From contig OY848917.1 of NCBI GenBank assembly GCA_963693285.1, positions 20,871,245 to 20,935,244 on the forward strand: 64,000 nucleotides of DNA, written 5' to 3'. Made by a program: the position numbers and the translations under genes. This document shows positions 10,413 through 21,279 of this stretch, in pieces. The stretch is from Xestospongia muta. Taxonomy: Eukaryota; Porifera; Demospongiae; Haplosclerida; Petrosiidae. The notes beneath the pieces were generated by a model. It searched no databases, was not told the origin of the DNA, and worked only from the letters and a program-made list of their open reading frames with translations. Position 1 is the stretch's first letter. Every line of letters starts with the position of its first letter.

Positions 10413-12791
10413 AGATGGCTACTAGTTGTAATGAACCATGTGCTCCAAAGAAAAAGCGTCCTAGGTTGGGAGTACACTTCCAAATGAAGTTAAATTTTTC
10501 TAGTAACGATGAAAAAGATAGTTTTCTAACAAGATTAGAAAAAGTCAAGCGCTATTTTTCGTCAAGAAGCTCCTGATCACTTGATAACCGTGAGTTACTT
10601 CAATGTTTGCTGGATCTGGTGGATGATGAAGAGGACTTTGAACCTGCTGAAAGTTCAAGGGATGATCATGTTAAGTCAATGCTAAATTGCTCAGGTAAAG
10701 TTGTATCTTGTATTATATATTTGTTATTAGCTCATAAAACAGGGGTTTTCACTGGTGGTACAAATGATAGTCAATCAATGTTTATTTGTGAGAGAAGTAC
10801 TTTTCATGAGCTATCGGCAGGATTGACAAAACCTTGTGACTATCGAGCTGTGGCCTGGGTGCTTTCACAATCACTACAGGTACAGTTATCTAATTTTGAC
10901 TTCCTGTATAACAGTTTCATACTGATCAGATTGGACATGTCATTTGTGTTGAATTTCATTGTTGAAATTGTATGGCTAAACAATGGTGGGCCAGCTCAAG
11001 AGTTCTTGGCTCTCGCTATTTAGTTAATCAAAAGTATTCTTATTTTGTCTCTGAGTGGTTCATTATTTTTGTTGTACATGTAGATGCGTTCATGTCTTCA
11101 CTTGTGCTGGAATTCTGCCATCTCAATACATTCATTTCAACCAATTTGCAGGTATTGGCATTGTGGGCAAGCGATACATTAGCTCAGGTACAGTATTGAT
11201 TATTCTCTGTAATAATATTGTATTCTTTGTGTTGATGTAGTTTACAAACGGCAACACTATGTCAACATAATTAACTCTTGTACACAGCAGTCTTATGTTG
11301 AAAGGAATAGATGAAATAAAATCTTTGCCTGACTACTCAGTAAATGTCGAGGTAATTATTGATATCATATTTTATTTAGAATTATAAGTACAATAGTGGG
11401 TAATCACGGATGCTCGACATGACTCAACAGCAAATGTCTATCACACATCAGTCCCTTGTCTTTCTGAAAGGGTTAATGTTTATTAGTATACTTCTTCATT
11501 TTTTTCATATTTCACTTGTATAGTACACATAAGACTCTAGCATGTGTGACTTTATCAAGAAAAGAACACACCATAGCTCAAACAAGAGAGTTGGAATGTA
11601 CAAAATTGGTTATACCAGAAGTGATTGCTAAAGGTTGCTTCATCAAAATGTTATAAAAATACTTCTTTTAGGTTTAAATGTAGTTGAGGTAGCACACGAT
11701 AATTGTTCTTCAGTAAAGAATTACATCACAAAGGATATAAATTTAATAAATTCATATGATACTTGACATGGTAAGCTTTTTCATGTCTCAGCATGACATC
11801 ATCTTGTTATAGGCACTAAATATGTAGCAAAATCATTGAAGACAGTTGCAGTTGGAACTGCAAAAAGGGGCTAGTGTAACATGGTTTACTGAATTGTCAG
11901 ACAAAAGTACAATTACCATTCAAAGTAAAAGATAACATTTATTTCCATAGGGAAAAGTACAAAAGTTCATTTGTACTATTGTATGAAAAACTGTGCCCAG
12001 TCACCAATTACTCTTCAAAAAATATTATTAACATCATCAATCATTATCAAGTACATCATACCAACATGAATGACTTTAATATAATTGGTGATGTCATAGG
12101 GAAACCATTCAGAATGTCATGATGAATCTGCCTGTCGACATTCTGGGTATAGCATATCTAAAATTCAACTAACTTCTTCAGCTGCAATCAGTGTATATGA
12201 GAAATGTTTGAAGCAGACATTAATTTACAGAGAACTTGAGTCATATTGCAGGGTGAGTTTATATGGTCTGGAGCATTGCTCATCATAAACATTGTCTTTG
12301 TTAGTGCCGTGACACATACTGGGTTGAATCATTTAACCATCAGCTACTCACATACATTCCAAAAAGGATTATTTTGGGACAATGACATTTAGAATGAGAA
12401 TGAATCTTGCTTGCATGGACTGGGTTAGTATATTTTGATTCATTTTCTCTATCAATGATTATGTCATACTAGAATGAGAATGTACAGAGGACAGCTACCA
12501 GTGAACGTTTTGTAGCTGATCTTCGAAGGCCAGATAGACGTACCCCGATGAAGGTCTTAGTAAATAAGTCTTTTGATTTTGTCAATGAAATATGGAAAAC
12601 CTTCATACAATACCATTTCCAAGACCTAAGGTGATTTATCTTTTTATGTATCACCATTGCTAACAATGATTAGACCAGTGATTGAAGAGGAGCCAGAAGC
12701 CAGCATTGATGAAGAAGAAGATGATCTTTCTGATGATGGTCGTGAATTGGATGAAGATGAAGTTGAGTGTGAAGATGAGACAGAATCTTAA
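10413..12791 (+). pseudogene. Kolobok-like multi-exon transposase, lightly broken
   Basis: The gene starts at ATG 10413 (MATSCNEPCAPKKKRPR) and ends at TAA 12789-12791. GT-AG boundaries delimit many short introns, the first only 36 bp (10695-10730). Ordered motifs from successive exons are VITDARHDSTANVYHTSVP (first acidic residue), LSRKEHTIAQTRELECTK, EVAHDNCSSVKNYI (second), HGTKYVAKSLKTV, WFTELSDK, HLYYCMKNC, then CRDTYWVESFNHQLLTYIPK (the E) and RMRMNLACMDWNENVQR. The tail is strongly acidic (EEEPEASIDEEEDDLSDD). Defects: TGA at about 10574, a TGA in place of the tryptophan codon before HGTKY, and a frameshift near 11860. The D-D-E order and the W-H-x3-K and E-S-F-H/N blocks fit Kolobok transposases. 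Confidence 0.65.
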
Positions 12792-13359
12792 TTTACAAGA
12801 TAATGTCTTTCTTTCATTGACATAAATAAACAGGAGTTACATTATTATTATTTATAATAGTATTAATAGTTTTTATCATTTAGTTATACAGAAGGTTTGG
12901 AAATTCACATATGGTACTCCTTCAGGATTTGGAAATCGTCCTCTGACATCCTACAATTGTACGTCCAAATGTTATAATGTGTAACTTGAAGATAGTCTTA
13001 CCCTGAGAATGTATTCTGGCATAACATCTCTTGTATCATAAATTGTGGTTCTTGTTAATTTATGATCAATGTATCTTGGCTCATTCTAGACACCCAGCTG
13101 GCCAAGAAGGGTCCAAAACTTCCTATATAGTTTCAACCGCTTAGCCTGATTGCTGAGGCTAGCTTCTGCTGACCCTTTTAACCGACTGGGAGGCCATAGG
13201 ATAATACATGGGTCTAGGTAACAGTGTAGGCAACAATTAGACCCTCCAAGGACTGGAGGATCGAACGTCTCGTATCAACTAGTGTCTAAATTAGTTTAGA
13301 ATGGCATTGGTCACTATACTATAAATAAAAGTACTTTTTTTTTCTTCTTTTATTTGTAG

Positions 13360-13546
13360 GTGCTTCACATTTAGAATATACAAGTTCCAATTTGATTCTT
13401 AGATATTTTTTTATTAAATCCTCGATCTCTTTCAAAAATTCTTCTGGAGGATCTTCTGTATACTAGACTTCAACCTGAACAGCTACTATAATTTTGTGTT
13501 TATGTATATGTAGAAATACCTTCAACTTAGTCTGGCTCTCAGCCAT
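13360..13546 (-). pseudogene. Possible small accessory ORF of the Kolobok-like element
   Basis: From ATG at 13544-13546 the minus strand reads MAESQTKLKVFLHIHK, then a TAG, then YTEDPPEEFLKEIEDLIKKY and LRIKLELVYSKCEAP. The charged, helix-like sequence with only one stop looks coding, but it is short and I do not recognise it. It lies downstream of, and converges on, the transposase. Confidence 0.3.
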
Positions 13547-13766
13547 AGGCTCTATCTTGTTCTTACACGTGTTTAAAATGACCACATGGCTAGGCTTAGT
13601 CAGCTAAATAACACGTGTTTTGTATATAAAATAAGTTTTATAATATCCCATGTGAACTGCCATTTTTATTTTGAATACACCCGCCATATTGTGCTCTGGA
13701 CACACCCCTTAAATAGTGAGCTGAACTGAAGTGTCTATAATTATTCTTATAGTGCACCTCCTCCTT

Positions 13767-14583
13767 TAACTCAAGAAGTCAAAACATTAGCATGTTCAAA
13801 TTTTAACAATTAAATCACACTCGGTTAACTCACTAAGTCAAAATGTTAGCATGTTCAAATTTGAGCGATTATGTCACACTCGGTTAACTCAAGAAGTTAA
13901 AACATTAGGATGTTCAAATTTAAGCAATTACGTCACACTCAGTTAACTTGAGGACTCAAAATGTTAGCTTGTTTAAATTTGACTCATTATGTCACACTGT
14001 TAACTCAAGAAGTCAAAACGTTAACATGTTCAAATTTTAACAATTAAATCACACTCTGTTAACTCACTAAGTCAAAATGTTAGCATGTTCAAATTTGAGC
14101 GATTATGTCACACTCGGTTAACTTGAAAAGTCAAAATGTTAGCATGTTCAAATTTGAGCAATTATGTCACATTCGGTTAACTTGAAAAGTCAAAATGTTA
14201 GCATGTTCGAATTTGAGCGATTATGTCACACTCAGTTAACTCAAGAAGTCAAAATGTTAGCATGTTCAAATTTAACAATTAAATCATACTCGGTTAAATT
14301 ACTAAGTCAAAATGTTAGCATGTTCAAATTTGAGCGATTATGTCACACTCGGTTGACTTGAGAAGTTAAAACATTAGCATGTTCAAATTTAAGCGATTAC
14401 GTCACACTCAAGTTAACTTGAGGATACAAAATGTTAGCTTGTTTAAATTTGACTCATTATGTCACATTGTTAACTTGAGAAGTCAAAACATTAGCACGTT
14501 CAATTTTAACAGTTAAAATCACACTAGGTTAACTCACTAAGTCAAAATGTTAGCATGTTCAATTTGAGTCATTATGTCACACT
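13767..14583. repeat. 59-bp satellite, right block (about 14 copies)
   Basis: It continues the same family as 9852-10220 with the same alternating unit variants. The copy number is counted by eye from the spacing of TCACACTCGGTTAAC-type segments. The block ends exactly where the palindrome begins. Confidence 0.9.
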
Positions 14584-14636
14584 AAGTACTATAATAATCA
14601 CTAAAATTTAAATTTTAGTGATTATTATAGTACTTA
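14583..14636. repeat. 54-bp perfect palindrome at the satellite edge
   Basis: Arms 14583-14609 and 14610-14636 are exact reverse complements with no spacer (TAAGTACTATAATAATCAC at the outer left, centre AAATTTAAATTT). The flanking bases no longer pair fully. Confidence 0.95.
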
Positions 14637-15887
14637 TTAAATTTGCTAAAATTAGCACACAACAGTAGGCTTAATGTACCAGAGAACATTACATTGATTT
14701 CAATTCAGACATATCATTACCTTCAAATGCTAATCACAAACAAGAACACGTCAACACATTTACACTCACCATTATTAACTGTACTCTGGGTGCCATTAGC
14801 AAGAAATAGAGGCACAGTGTCAGGTGAAGGGAGTTGGTTCAATAGAACAAGAGGTTTGTGAAGTTTAATACATCCTTTCAACAATCCATCTTATAGACCT
14901 GAATACAACATAGTGATGTTATCATAGTAACTGAACAAAGTTGTAGTATGACCCATGAGTAAATGTTATATCTCAGGCTATCATGACCCATGAGTAAATG
15001 TTATATCTCAGGCTATCAATATGCTAAAGAAAATGGTTTGCACTATTCAACACAACCTTTGTAACAGTGTTTAAATATCCAAAACTATGACAATATCTTC
15101 ACAAGAAAGGATTATAACAAACAAAACAAAAAGGTTTGAAACTTGAAAATGCCTTATAAGGCAAAAACAATAATGAGTCAAGGCAAAACAAGAAAAGCTT
15201 CAATATGACTACCAAAAAACTCTTTAGATGAGACCACACTCACATTTCATTGCTTCATCATATCACATTTGAAAGTCAAACTCAACACAAAGTGTAGGAC
15301 TATATAAAGACTACTCTGAACATGAAAACATCTAAGAACATAACATACACACTTAGGTATCTATCTCCCTGTATTCTAAGAAAGATAATTTCAGTATTGT
15401 TGTGTAGCATAAAGCTTTCCCTATTCAGTCCTATTAACTATTATATCACAAGGTCAAAGATACAACACAAAAGATATACCTATCTTCACAAGTGATGTCA
15501 GTATACTCATGTGTGACGTCATATGTAATGTCAGTATACTCATGTGTGATGTCGTATGTAATGTCAGGATACTCACAAGAGAAAAGTAAAAGTCTGAGTA
15601 ACATGCTTTCTGTTTGGAAGAAAGACTTCAAATAAGTTATCTAACAAATAAGTTATCTAACAAGTGACTCATGAGTTCAATTTGACATGTACTGCATTTG
15701 TGGATTGATACAAAGTGATTTTCGTGGTTTTGAGGATCATGAATATGCTAGTTTGTGCCTTTGCTGAGTGCTGACAATCATATCAGAATATACTATGATG
15801 TCACTTTATCAAATCTAAGAGCTTTGTCTGCACTTTCAATTTCTATGGTACATGTCACAAGAATATATATATGTCAAATAGTCTTAC
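14637..15887. other. Intergenic; two short tandem duplications
   Basis: No gene is recognised. A 35-bp unit is duplicated exactly at 14948-14982 and 14983-15017 (ATGACCCATGAGTAAATG at its start). Around 15490-15575 a unit of about 36 bp with GTCAGTATACTCATGTGTGA repeats two to three times. Downstream AATF exons would be expected here on the minus strand if that gene were complete; none is seen. Confidence 0.6.
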
Positions 15888-17108
15888 TTAGTTGATGCTT
15901 TACAGCCTTTCCTTTGGTAATATCATCAGCTATACTATCATGAGATAAAGCAATTATATTATCATTATTATCAGCTGTGTTCATATGGTGATCTTCAGAG
16001 GTTATATCTAAACCAGTGGACTCAAACATTCGTCAAGAGTCAGGGTGCTGACTAGACTTTTCTTCATCAGAAAATAAAGAGACATTGTCCTCCTCTTCTT
16101 CAACTTCAGATGACACAATGGTGTCAGCCTTGTCTTCATCATTTGTCTCATCATTTGATTTATCTGTAAGTGACATCAATAGAAGTTAAAAATAGAAAAC
16201 ACTTCTATAAATTATTGGTTAAGTCTACTTATGTAATACACACTAATTATTATATATGCTTTATAGTCCTGTACACATTAAGTTATAAGACTGTACAGTA
16301 TAGGGAGACTTAAGGCAATTTAGAAAATTATGAAATATTTTCACTACATCTTTACAGCTCTAGTCTAGCCTCTTTACTTAGAGGGGTATGGTAGTGCACA
16401 CATAGTATCTTCACAAACATTCCTTGTGAAAATATATCCTATTGAACCTGTGCCTGAAAAACAACATTATATAATTGGGTGTGGTTGTAATCTGTTTAGA
16501 TCTAATGCAAGATCTGTAAACAAATTATTCTTTAGAGGTTTCCTACTGGAATAAGGTATTTTAGTTCTCTCATTGTATTTGGGTTTGTGTTAAAGGGATC
16601 AGCCTCACCAGAATAGCTCTATTCTGTGCCAGTACCTTCCAAAACAATTATACGATCATTTTTTTCAAATATAATCCTGTTATTTAAGCTTTGAAAGTTG
16701 CCAAATTATAATTTCCCAATAATGATTTAATATTTCATTTTAAGTTACAATACACACACTTAGCAAATTTGTTAATAAGTGGAGGAGGAGAAAGTATGGC
16801 AATTACACGATAGCTCTTTTGTACATGTACAACGCTCGCTTCTTTAGATTTAGAAAAACAAATGAAGATGTAAGTTTACCTGACACTATTCCCCATTCTT
16901 GTTCTAGATGATGTCTTGAAATAGGACGGCCTTTGTATGGCATGTCATCTTCGTCTAATATCATGGCACGTAACGATCTCTGTCCATCAGTATCGTTAAC
17001 ATCCTCGAATATTTCAGCAACGTCGATTTCGTCTTCAAAATCATCTGGAAGTGGATTGCTAAGCTCAGCTACTTGCTCAGCTAACTTTTCTTCCCCTTTT
17101 GACGCCAC
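15888..17108 (-). pseudogene. AATF: AATF/Che-1-like gene fragment, first two exons only
   Basis: AATF is a nucleolar and transcription-associated protein. Exon 1 (16880-17108) encodes KLAEQVAELSNPLPDDFEDE and AMILDEDDMPYKGRPISR, like the family's N-terminal NP-x-P and LD-x-D-x-x-Y-x-G-K-x-x-S-R region. Exon 2 (15888-16163) joins in phase 1, is acidic (SEVEEEEDNVSLFSDEE) and ends ITKGKAVKHQL, like the family's KGRAVKNQ segment just before the conserved core. The donor at 15887 is intact, but no further exon was found. The expected start codon is GTG (17106-17108) with no in-frame ATG upstream, and exon 2 has a TGA after HPDS. I therefore read it as a truncated pseudogene. Family assignment rests on short motifs and needs a search. 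Confidence 0.55.
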
Positions 17109-17130
17109 GTGCCAGTCTTTTGCACGTGGC
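17104..17130. promoter_or_regulatory. Paired CACGTG boxes in a divergent promoter region
   Basis: GCCACGTGC (17104-17112) and its exact reverse complement GCACGTGGC (17122-17130) are separated by 9 bp. CACGTG is the classic E-box bound by bHLH-zipper factors such as Myc/Max and USF. The pair lies between the AATF-like fragment (minus) and the SH3 gene (plus) in a locally GC-richer stretch reaching about 17230. Promoter function is inferred from position. Confidence 0.4.
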
Positions 17131-17360
17131 TTGGCTTTTAATGGGTGGAGATTAGAGACTAGGATTTAGGGCGTGACCGTGCACGTTCCCAGACTGCTTC
17201 GTTCGGGGAAGTGAGTCTGTGGACGAAACTAAACCAGAAGGAAAAGACATATCAAATGGCATGTAGGGTTACTTAAAAGAACTGTCTTGCAAGCTCCCTG
17301 TATTGGCTCAATAATATTCAACATAAAGGTGATGTTACAATAGTTTCTACTTTCATACAG

Positions 17361-18017
17361 ATGATGGAGAGAGTGGTTTCTATGATGCGTTTGCATCGGA
17401 ATTAGGCTCTGGAGCAGCAAAAGCTGGCAAAAAAGTTTGCTCAGTCGGAAGCAGGATGTTCGGCTACTAAAGCAGCCGTAAAAGGAGCTACATATGCTGC
17501 TGCTAAAGATTTAACAAGCCAATATTTAGGAGGAGATGAGGAACCACCCAAACCTGCTCCACAATCAAAACCAAGAAAACCATCTGTTTCAACATCTACC
17601 TCAACTCCACCACTTTCTTCACCATCATCCACTAATTATAACAATGATGATGATCTTCAAAGGTCTAGAACAGATTCTTACACTGCCACACGCTCACCAC
17701 AAAAACCTTCCATTCTTAATCGTTTCAAGCCGAGCATAACACTAAAGTCTGGTAGCACTGATAAATCAACAACAACGAGAAAATCTACAAAAAGAAAAGT
17801 GTATAAATATGCTCTTTCTAGAGAGGCAAATTGGGACCAACTTCCTCAAACTATTGCTCTGTATAACTTCAGAGCTGAGATGAAATGTGACCTTGAATTT
17901 CATAAAGGTCAAGTCATTCAAGTGATAACCCGAATGGATAGTCAAAATGATTGGTGGGAAGGAAGAATAGATGACAGAGTGGGTATTTTTCCAGCAAACT
18001 ATGTTAAACTAAGATGA
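17361..18017 (+). pseudogene. SH3-domain protein, C-terminal part, Ysc84/SH3YL1-like
   Basis: After an acceptor (CATACAG, ending 17360) the sequence reads DDGESGFYDAFASELGSGAA in one frame, then continues in another as LAKKFAQSEAGCSATKAAV. A one-base insertion near 17424 would explain this; in the second frame a TAG lies at 17403-17405. From 17406 the frame is open for 203 codons to TGA 18015-18017. A Ser/Thr/Pro-rich linker (about 75 residues) precedes a C-terminal SH3 domain: TIALYNFRAEMKCDLEFHKG, then NDWWEGRIDD and VGIFPANYVKL. The ALYxF, WW and GxFPxNYV signatures are clear, and DSQNDWWEGR resembles the Ysc84/SH3YL1 group best. The SYLF domain expected there is not seen, so the wider identity is open. 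The frameshift could be an assembly error. Confidence 0.7.
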
Positions 18018-18489
18018 GAACTATAGCTGTTTGTTGAAGTACAATTTGTATTGTTTCTGTATAATTTCTATAATACATCATCAGTCATTCAATATGATAG
18101 ATGTTAATATGCCTTGTTGTGTTATATTCCATACCTTTTTTATTCTTTGTTAACATTAAAATTTTAAGTAAATTAATTTGAAAATTAATAATAGATGCAA
18201 AAGGTTAACAGTCCCACTCTGAGTAATGACAGGTAGCATAACACGTTACTGTTGTGTGGTAATATGAACAAGAAATCGATAATGGTCTCCATTTTCTAGG
18301 GAGTTTCACTTGTTTTGGCTCATTACTCTGATACAAATATCAATGTCCAACACCTTCAGGATGACCCAATCTTTCATCACTACCACAATCCCAGGTGAAC
18401 ACAGCTTCATGGCGACAAAGGGCTACATACATACTACATACATGGAAACAATGTATCCACATAACTAAGTACACATTTACCAACCTAAG

Positions 18490-19567
18490 GTTATATTTTA
18501 TTAACATGGTATGTACATGGATTCAATGTATCCACCCTACAAGTACATTGTATAGTAATCTATTGTTACTATGGTACGTACATAGATACAGTGTAACCAT
18601 GTAGCTAAGTATACAATTGTCACCTTATTGGTACATTGTATATTAATACATGGTTACTGTGATATGTACATGGATACAATGTAATCATATAGCTAAGTAT
18701 AGATATTCCACATTATTGATATATTGTATAGTAATCCATGGATACCCTAGTACATACATGGATAAAGCTAAGTATACATATTCCATCTTATTGATATATT
18801 GTATAGTAATCCATGGATACCCTAGTACATACATGGATAAAGCTAAGTATACATATTCCATCTTATTGATATATTGTATAGTAATCCATGGATACCCTAG
18901 TACATACATGGATAAAGCTAAGTATACATATTCCACCATATTGTTACATTGTGTACATAGCTTTATCCATACATGCAATGTATCTATGCAGATAATCTAC
19001 TGATGTCACCCTACTGGTACATTGCATAGTAATAATCCATTGTTACCATGATATGTACATGGATACAATGTATTCATACAACTAAGTGCTATATAGCTTC
19101 TTGGGGTTGTCAGGTTGAGGAGTATCTCTTTAAAATATATATCATAAACATAACATGGCTCACAGGCCAACTGAACATGTGCAAATACATAAACATAAAT
19201 ACCACACTAAGTATGTATTTGTCAACCTAAGGTTACAGTGCATAATTGTACATGGTTACCACAGTATGTACATGGATACAATGATTCCACATAGCTAAGT
19301 ATATAGCTGCCACCCCATTGATAATTATATATAATAATCCATTGTTACCACAGTATGTACATGGATACAATGATTCCACATAGCTAAGTATATAGCTGCC
19401 ACCCCATTGATAATTATATATAATAATCCATTGTTACCACAGTATGTACATGGATACAATGATTCCATACAGCTAAGTATATAGCTGCCATCCCATTGCG
19501 ATAATTATATATAATAATCCATGGTTACCATAGTTCCACATACATGGATACAATGCCATGTATGTGG
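18490..19567. repeat. Minisatellite cluster (75-bp and about 90-bp units)
   Basis: Many copies of a motif with TACATGGATACAATG and GCTAAGTATA occur. At about 18729-18953 a 75-bp unit repeats three times almost exactly. At about 19255-19520 a unit of about 90 bp repeats three times (CCACAGTATGTACATGG, CCCATTGATAATTATATA). Because 75 is a multiple of three, both strands show spurious repeated ORFs. The cluster ends in a 13-bp inverted repeat (19535-19547 with 19556-19568, core CCACATACATGG). Confidence 0.9.
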
Positions 19568-19568
19568 A

Positions 19569-20422
19569 CATATCACAGTGTTACTGTGTATATTATGAAC
19601 TATACAGGAAATTCACTGATGTATTGTGGCATTACTGGATCTCTTAACTTTGACAATGAAATGAACAATATGCTAACATTAGACTTTACTTGAGGTAACT
19701 AAATGACACAAAGTATTTGTAATCAAGGCTAAGGCTACAAATAAAACTTGTTTATGTAATTTTGACCTTGTTAGTGACTGTAATGACTTCATCCTGTGCT
19801 AACAAGGAAAGGTTTATTTTAACAGAAACAGTTGCATTGAAACATTAGAGGATACATAATTTAATTCAGGTCATTGCTATTATACTAATATGTATTGTCT
19901 TTTTAGATCACTATTAAGAAAACTAAACATGGTGAAATCAACCTGGACATTTTATAACAAGTTATTTTAGACAGGTTTTAGACATCATAATGAAACAATT
20001 ACCATATATGGGGTAATAAATACATAACACATAATAGACAAAACTTAGCCATCTTGTATTATAATGAACCTCAGTAGCTAATAATGCTAAGTAACACAAG
20101 ATCTTTATTATTATAAAACATTCATCTTCCTGCCACATTTCTCATGTTAGGTGGTCCTACATATGACTGTTTTTATCATATGTCAGCCAATATTCCTGTG
20201 GTAAACTAACTTTAGATGTGTTAACTAGTGTAAATTTAGGATTATACAATTATAGTTTTGTTAATTACTCCTCGTTAGTACACTTTATTCTTTGTTATTG
20301 TTACGTTGTCCTTTCTCTTGTATACCTTTTGTTAATGTGTAAATTAGCCTCAATTGTTCTACATGTATTTAAGTTGACCTGTTAGTTTGTTCATGATAAT
20401 TTTGGTCAGTTTAATAAAGTGA
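19569..20422. other. Intergenic, nothing recognised
   Basis: AT-rich unique-looking sequence with no coding signal or repeat that I could support on either strand. Confidence 0.5.
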
Positions 20423-20813
20423 TCACGACATCACAATTCCAATATACTCTCTCCAACTCCTAACACAATGAATGTGATTAATAGCTATTATTGCACAGCT
20501 AATGCCAGTCCACCAGAGATCAAAATCTGACTGAATCACCTTTCCATTGTGGTTGGTATCCATAACATCAATTCCAGTAATTGCATATTCTTCACCTGTC
20601 CACTTTCCTTTCAACTTCAAATGTTCATGTCTTGTGATGTAGCCATCACGGTCAAGATCCATTCAGTGAAAGATATCCTTTGACAAAGCTGCAATCTAGG
20701 TAGATAAGTAGTACCAGTAACTACAGATATATTAGAAGTTTTGTGTATTCAAATATACATGAGACAATATAATAATTTACCTTATCTCTAAAATTTGGTT
20801 GATTGACAAGAAT
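20423..20813 (-). pseudogene. EF-hand calcium-binding protein fragment
   Basis: Two exons join in phase 0. A 33-bp exon (20781-20813) encodes ILVNQPNFRDK, and the exon 20423-20695 begins IAALSKDIFH. A TGA (20663-20665) then interrupts just before MDLDRDGYITRHEHLKLKG. The first EF loop is DLDRDGYITRHE, with all calcium-ligand positions good. The second is DTNHNGKVIQSD, with aspartate at position 12 where glutamate is usual. A hydrophobic end (WWTGISCAIIAINHIH) follows, with TGA at 20423. Upstream exons were not found. The stop suggests a pseudogene unless translation starts at the methionine directly after it. Confidence 0.5.
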
Positions 20814-21279
20814 CTAGACACACTTGTAATAAGTAACATTACAGACATACATGATGTGTAAAATAGATGTATACTGGAGATCACTACTCTATTCTGGCCA
20901 GCTACGCTGAGCATGCACACAGAACTTTGTGTAACATCTTAGTGCTGTGTGCATCAAACTAGTGTTCATTCTTTGGGATATGTGCTCACTGGTTCCAACA
21001 TGTACTATATGGAACTCATCTTTAACTGTGTTTACTCTCTGTTATAAACAATAATGACTTAGGCAATCTTCTCCCAGCAGAGGTGTGGTTGATGATTTCT
21101 CCCAATTGACTCTGAATCTTCTAGTAGGTGGTTTCTCACTTCTAAAAAAATTTTGATGTGGAAATCCTTTTTAAATAATTTGTATGTCCTATGCATATTG
21201 TCCCCAGGTCCCGACTTGGCAGTGTCTCTAGTTAATCCTTATACCAATTTCATTTAGAAAGACTTAAAACTTTTCATTT

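Larger units (their letters stand above)
10225..13766 (+). mobile_element. Kolobok-like DNA transposon with TTAA target duplication
   Basis: The 3542-bp element sits inside the 59-bp satellite, which resumes with the same unit on the far side. TTAA flanks both ends (10221-10224 and 13767-13770). The ends are imperfect inverted repeats: ACAAGGAGGTGCGGTATAA on the left and AGGAGGAGGTGCACTATAA on the right (reverse complement). TTAA duplications are known for piggyBac and Kolobok; the encoded protein has no piggyBac signature, and its motif layout fits Kolobok. Family name is an inference. Confidence 0.75.

Noticed and set aside
13120..13290. tRNA-like or SINE-like segment in the Kolobok-like element
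   Set aside because: Some GC-rich inverted pieces, but no A/B box pair or cloverleaf that I could fold.
9852..14583. Regularly spaced repeats resembling a CRISPR array
   Set aside because: Units are contiguous satellite with no unique spacers, in eukaryotic DNA.
14643..14861. 72-codon plus-strand ORF next to the palindrome
   Set aside because: Composition and codon use look random, and the start is not convincing.
15446..15631. Minus-strand ORF with 12-residue repeats
   Set aside because: It reflects the 36-bp tandem repeat; no start context or homologous motif supports it.
18650..19003. Protein with a 25-residue internal repeat (both strands)
   Set aside because: The 75-bp minisatellite is a multiple of three, which creates repeated open frames on both strands without coding signal.
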